Positions 22,601 to 24,643 of a DNA stretch of 24,643 bases are shown one piece after another. The translations under genes and the position numbers were made by a program. This stretch comes from a virus. Location: positions 1 through 24,643 of the IMG/VR virus record IMGVR_UViG_3300032092_000240. One strand, written 5' to 3'. Numbering within the stretch: position 1 is the stretch's first letter; every line of letters begins with the position of its first letter. Under the pieces are notes generated by a model. It did no database searches and had not been told where the DNA came from. It worked only from the letters and a program-made list of their open reading frames with translations.

Positions 22601-24523
22601 TTTTTGATATGCTAAAGCCAATGCTCCCACTGCTGATGCTTCAGATGTAAATGTTTGCTTAAGTCTTTGATGAACTTGATCAAGAGATGCTGCAACTGCA
22701 GATGCCTCAAGTTGTTCTTTAGTTAAGTAGTTTGTTTGCTCTCCAAGAATCTGTGTGGACGATCCAGCCTTTTGAAAGCCTCCTCTTAATGTTGCAAACA
22801 ATTTAATTATATTTGCAACACCATTAGCAAGCAAACCAAACGACATAAGTGCAAGTGGACCAATTGCTCCAAGTGCTACTGTTAGTATGGTGATAAATCT
22901 CTTGCTGCCGTCACCAAGGTCGTTAAACTTATCTAGTATCTTTGCAGCAAACTCAACAATTGGAGTTAGTGCTTTTAAGAACTGCTCTCCAACTGGAGCA
23001 AGAGTTACTTTTAGGTCTTCAATGGCTTTCTTAAACTTATATGTTGTTGTTTCTTCAATCTTTCCTAATTCTCGCTCAGATAAGATTGCCAATTCTTCTG
23101 TTGTATTTTTTGTAAGTTCTAGAACTCTTGATGCCTGTGTGCCTTCTGCTGTTACGTTTTGAAATAATGTTGAAAGACGAGAGAACTGGAACTTTCCAAA
23201 TAACTGCTCGATTGCTCTTGCACGGTTAAGCGGATCTAGTGTATCTAGCGCTTTAGAAAATTCAACAACTGTAGATTTGACATCTCCCTTATTTGCCTCA
23301 ACAATTCCCTTAATATTGATACCAAGATCTCCAAGAAATGCACTAGCCTTGGCAGATGGATTAATCAATGATGCAAGACCAGACTTAAGTGCGTTAGCAC
23401 CTTCTGATGCATTGATTCCGCCTTCCTTCATTGCTGTCAAGAAGAATGCCAAATCCTCTACGTCTCCACCAAGTTGCTGAACTACTGGTCCAGCCTTTGG
23501 AATTGCCACAGTTAAGTCTTCAATAGACACAACAGTTTGGTTTTCTACTGCGTTCAGGAAGTCAATCTTTTTAGTTAAATCTTCTGCAGCAACACCAAAA
23601 GCATTTGTAATTGATATGGTTGTTTCGAGTGCTTGCTCTTGCTCTACACCGCCAAGCACTGCCAGTCTTGTTGCTTGTGCAACCTGTGCAGTTAGTTCTG
23701 CACCCATCTTTCCTTGTGCTGCAGCATCTGCTGCCATCTTCATTGTTTCTTCTACTGCTACACCATACTTTGTGTACTCTCTTGCCAGAGTCTGTATCTG
23801 GCTAACCATCTCATCTGTTTGCTCTTTTGTTGTAAACATGTCACCGTAGACACGCTTAAATCTAATGGCCTGCTCTTCCATTGCCATGAAAGTTTTTGCA
23901 GCAGCAGTTCCAAGCATTGCAAGCGGAACCGTGAAACCAACCATCAACTGGCGACCAGCCCACTGTGTATTCTTACCAAAGTTCAGAAGATTAGTAGATC
24001 CCTGCTTAAGAAGTTGATTTAGAAGTTGCTGTCTTTGTGCTGCCATGGCTGTTTGTGTGCCAAGGTTTTTCATATCAAGGGCTAGAGGTCTTACAGCAAT
24101 TGACTGGATGGCTCCATTTGCTCCACGGCCCATCTTGATATACTGGGTCTGTACATCCTTTACACGTTCACGGGCTACCTTGTTTATTGTTTCAAATTCG
24201 GACTTAAATAATCTACCGAAACTTTTTGTGGCTGCGCCAGTATATCTAAAATACTCTCGTGAGGTTAACTTATTTTTTTCTAGTGCATCAGTAAAAGACT
24301 CTGTGCTAGATTTGACTGAGCGCATAGATGCTTGGAATTTTCCAGTAGCATTTATGCTGTTCATCAAGTTCTGGGCTTGATTTGCTGAAACTGCTGATGC
24401 TGCTGCACCAGACTTTGACATCTGTGTATGGAAGGCTGATATTTGACGTTGCAGAAGTTTTAGACTTGCTAAAGCATCAGACGTATCAATATTTACATTA
24501 ATATTGGATTGAACATCAGCCAT
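16658..24523 (-). CDS. Tail tape measure protein
   Basis: 2621 residues; sets tail length and is ejected with DNA. By the usual rule of about 0.15 nm per residue the tail would be near 390 nm. Order: helical N-terminus (1-210); TP901-1-type tape measure core (about 215-460, with FGVAAEDLTKKIDFLNAVEN); a hydrophobic stretch (543-576); a Gly-rich motif NGGIISGPGGPRSDLIPIM (about 666-684); a Met-rich hydrophobic stretch (about 1174-1235); a long helical middle; a strong coiled coil (about 2065-2308); a Pro/Gly linker with a duplicated Cys module (about 2312-2378); and a C-terminal GTDTVPAMLTPGEFI motif (about 2537-2551) common in tape measure proteins. The only cysteines are 2332, 2344, 2357 and 2369. 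ATG at 24523 with AGAGGTG 7 bases upstream. No lysozyme or peptidase motif recognised. Confidence 0.96.
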   Translation of the reverse strand: MADVQSNINVNIDTSDALASLKLLQRQISAFHTQMSKSGAAASAVSANQAQNLMNSINATGKFQASMRSVKSSTESFTDALEKNKLTSREYFRYTGAATKSFGRLFKSEFETINKVARERVKDVQTQYIKMGRGANGAIQSIAVRPLALDMKNLGTQTAMAAQRQQLLNQLLKQGSTNLLNFGKNTQWAGRQLMVGFTVPLAMLGTAAAKTFMAMEEQAIRFKRVYGDMFTTKEQTDEMVSQIQTLAREYTKYGVAVEETMKMAADAAAQGKMGAELTAQVAQATRLAVLGGVEQEQALETTISITNAFGVAAEDLTKKIDFLNAVENQTVVSIEDLTVAIPKAGPVVQQLGGDVEDLAFFLTAMKEGGINASEGANALKSGLASLINPSAKASAFLGDLGINIKGIVEANKGDVKSTVVEFSKALDTLDPLNRARAIEQLFGKFQFSRLSTLFQNVTAEGTQASRVLELTKNTTEELAILSERELGKIEETTTYKFKKAIEDLKVTLAPVGEQFLKALTPIVEFAAKILDKFNDLGDGSKRFITILTVALGAIGPLALMSFGLLANGVANIIKLFATLRGGFQKAGSSTQILGEQTNYLTKEQLEASAVAASLDQVHQRLKQTFTSEASAVGALALAYQKAMAAQRAFGMPGAARPGMAPKKFANGGIISGPGGPRSDLIPIMASDGEAIISAPVVDKHPGLVQGLIADNIPGYKNAGIIGSKSVKFGGSDYTLPAGSQTINAIQAKIDSSIGTVDDIIAQALQNLASETKISTKMFVKEVRRIAQEQGKRVADLGKEFASKSEKRVGGGGAYAAPKSLGSPADQLRRERGSVAAAAEMAPARASAKAIRRTLEKYGATQSQIANATQIDRSHTVAVSKEQKGVKTGIKTGMKSPAWNSAVWTPQTGAENNSILESLKKSERYRKLYQEYLVKTGATESQITSIMSNINNGVALTDEQLSIQGKALRKIAADSKTNAAIEKQTSRNFVMYADAVGQGALAREKVLARQPKKLRDLTIRNQQAIQAIAEELPNAAALALQTKSPSRRMRKVGQDAGAGLVLGAREYIDDAKATGQALGAATVQGSQSKAAASRTALYGTGPIDANQKSLRRYLAKEQKRSALGKNAAYPASMITSAAADSSKKQTLGSRMSAYSQKLKERRAERRDSGRGMGAGGKMMAASGVMMAASMIPGQVGQAAQKLMMPMMALSMIMPLLTNKAGIAAVAIGAIVGTIYMFNESIKKARTEGIELAKSMSMGAEKIKALSMVTGKVSATEAARRKRENIVSGSSEGQRRSGQTILDSDFGKTLMSDIDKQAKAGIDTQAIGKNISTNLAQAVMQGVISTDQAKSIASALGEQLGDYTIPAEITGNLVQLLGPNGENLLTDPLSVALKVKADSMDNVVQSFEQALAGADSAATQKSLDWWKKAIDYIVAGAGGDMPFAQNALASRNAKLDAAAVQMGVEAVQLNQANVDSLNKQYAIKIQNAKTDKEALALEDERKRKVDALNQANKTTLAEIRTLSKGLSGDQFTKAINTSVDLAYKDSSDAVKTFVGQAKDQLNNLANSPFKTNLQLGFASKDLSPSTIIRLLKAGTEDKYLEGRFNLLIEEQGFANADTMFQLLSKTGAKAPEISVLLNYVNQNKESFDTDLQAVQALSRFKDQYGITLNLKTNGVKQVQVATNALTAIAPLPEKLDFTLITRLAGENPAVFAGVKQDWAALSEGKDTISKNLVVNYLVGKGDPNVIAAANNEFKGKGLSQSTGVATYIAKGYTNPVSTPVPKPVNTNEKKGPDSSPLDDLLKKLRDVRKNQIAVTTGFEASSKALNKLFGGSKTISVFSGIENDMRELGAGEDLIDLITGMDPKEYEAQKKKLFKFDTKGNIVAIKDTAKSIGDALQSIKLGEFVSDQQRMSKQIGNQTTALTRLKAAGVEGSIALEAVADATFAAAIANKKLSDKEVKKIVDAWKEATKKKKEYIAIEALQAEETELDANVKLLTRMTEVMGQFSQEQINAIMQSENLKKALVNLSSVKPGSKGFEDFLRVLQKSLNKEKVQLQIDAVSIEGMQKIFDQGFALAIEQTDVEERRLRLKFEADTTDLQKEIDLAQDKIDKAQYDIDDKEAALRAIEKQEEKINEKYEERLKALDDVEKANAAISAQQKGQLTLAEALTSGDIAAAAKAAQDMRAQAAADAVTKEREALQQSKDYELSRVTQDGKTRKVLEKEIKDLEDYIFELEEKVIEPKQDKIRELGIPLRESTRNLEALRREWETFQNRIDEARVNNSRSKQAIDNARGIVDKLINAYKNEQVDIIIPSGGFDPGPGPGPVDPGPVDPGPCGPGYFMSQEGKCIPVKKDDPGTGPCGPGYFMSQEGKCIPVKKDDDDTKIKGKVNPDPRTKPTLDELRKNDPMWNSSILHREELDRIAQDAKKNLMLFNQNMNVRDVTKNAGNTPGLHLKSLYDQQNAAVIQNALKPTPGMIAQEKAAAAGAAKLAAAKKAQEEATLKKFGGNQIAASQFGNWPIKKSKGGIIPKYFAVGGFAKGTDTVPAMLTPGEFIMSKYAVDTYGVDNMRKINNGDSIGGTVYNNTYTLTVNAKTDANPNDIAQTVMSTIKRVDDRRIRGVSLNGR
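17397..17538 (-). repeat. Two perfect 67-bp direct repeats, 75-bp period
   Basis: 17397-17463 and 17472-17538 are identical base for base; with the 8 bases between, the period is 75 bp, or 25 codons, so frame is kept. Each unit encodes PCGPGYFMSQEGKCIPVKKD, giving a Cys-x11-Cys loop. Perfect identity, with no silent differences, points to a recent duplication or gene conversion. Copy number may vary by recombination. Confidence 0.97.
17535..17581 (-). repeat. 15-bp tandem repeat (PVDPG) plus 6-bp repeat (PG)
   Basis: Two identical 15-bp units (17535-17549 and 17550-17564) are followed by two and most of a third 6-bp unit (17565-17581). They encode Pro-Val-Asp-Pro-Gly and Pro-Gly steps of the linker. 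The first unit abuts the 67-bp repeat, so this is a compact slippage-prone block. Confidence 0.92.
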
Positions 24524-24541
24524 CCATTAACACCTCTTTAT

Positions 24542-24643
24542 TTAGTTATTTACAAGGTTGCCAAGCAGTGAAGCGTCTGAAAGTCTAATTCCAGATGCCT
24601 CTTCGACGATCTTGTATACTGTTGGAAGATCTAGATTTTCTTC
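24542..24643 (-). CDS. Probable tail assembly chaperone, C-terminal end only
   Basis: The last 33 codons of a gene that enters from the right edge, ending in TAA at 24542, 18 bases before the tape measure start. Visible residues include LPTVYKIVEEASGIRLSDAS and the final LLGNLVNN. Its position directly before the tape measure gene is where tailed phages keep their assembly chaperones, often as two products joined by a programmed frameshift. The LPTVY and SGIRLSD wording fits the C-terminal product of such genes in actinobacterial phages as I remember them. Whether a frameshift exists cannot be seen here because the slippery region would lie outside the window. Confidence 0.55.
   Translation of the reverse strand, partial: EENLDLPTVYKIVEEASGIRLSDASLLGNLVNN

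Overview
This window is a segment of an AT-rich tailed-phage genome, free or integrated. It holds 17 complete or near-complete genes and two genes cut by the window edges. All lie on the minus strand, so transcription runs from right to left. Genes overlap or are separated by at most 23 bases. No stretch above 300 bases lacks a gene, and I see no tRNA, CRISPR array, transposase, integrase, terminase, portal, capsid, holin or endolysin. A tape measure protein followed directly by distal-tail and hub-like proteins, with no sheath or contractile baseplate genes visible, suggests a long non-contractile (siphovirus-type) tail. The style of the minor tail proteins and the gp32-like single-strand-binding protein recall phages of Actinobacteria. 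That host guess comes from family resemblance and was not tested.

Tail module (24643 to about 8992, read leftward). First is the C-terminal end of a probable tail assembly chaperone, then a 2621-residue tape measure protein. Next come a distal-tail-like protein, a 1477-residue hub/minor tail protein with an apparent laminin-G-like insert, and four smaller beta-rich tail-tip or fibre proteins. The last of these looks like an H-type lectin domain. Most of these genes are coupled by TAATG, TAGTG or short overlaps.

Junction (8995 to 7785). Four small genes follow without any gap: a zinc-ribbon protein, a probable winged-helix DNA-binding protein and two unrecognised small proteins. The last of these sits directly before the helicase gene.

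Replication and recombination module (7792 to 1). In order: DnaB-type helicase, an unknown 117-residue protein, a short DnaG-type primase, a gp32-like single-strand-binding protein, a DnaE-type DNA polymerase III alpha subunit, a 2-oxoglutarate/Fe(II) oxygenase and a RecA/UvsX-like recombinase cut by the left edge. Together these supply a nearly self-contained fork: helicase, primase, single-strand-binding protein, polymerase with a built-in PHP nuclease domain, and strand exchange.

Points most worth a second look: (1) the only four cysteines of the tape measure protein all sit in a perfect 67-bp direct repeat inside a Pro/Gly linker; (2) two gene starts that lack a ribosome binding site have a TATAAT placed exactly as needed for leaderless mRNAs, one at the last tail gene and one between helicase and primase; (3) early-type replication genes are fused to late-type tail genes with no terminator between them; (4) the polymerase appears to carry two OB-like domains in tandem and no visible clamp-binding motif; (5) the gp32-like protein has acidic residues where zinc-binding cysteines are expected.
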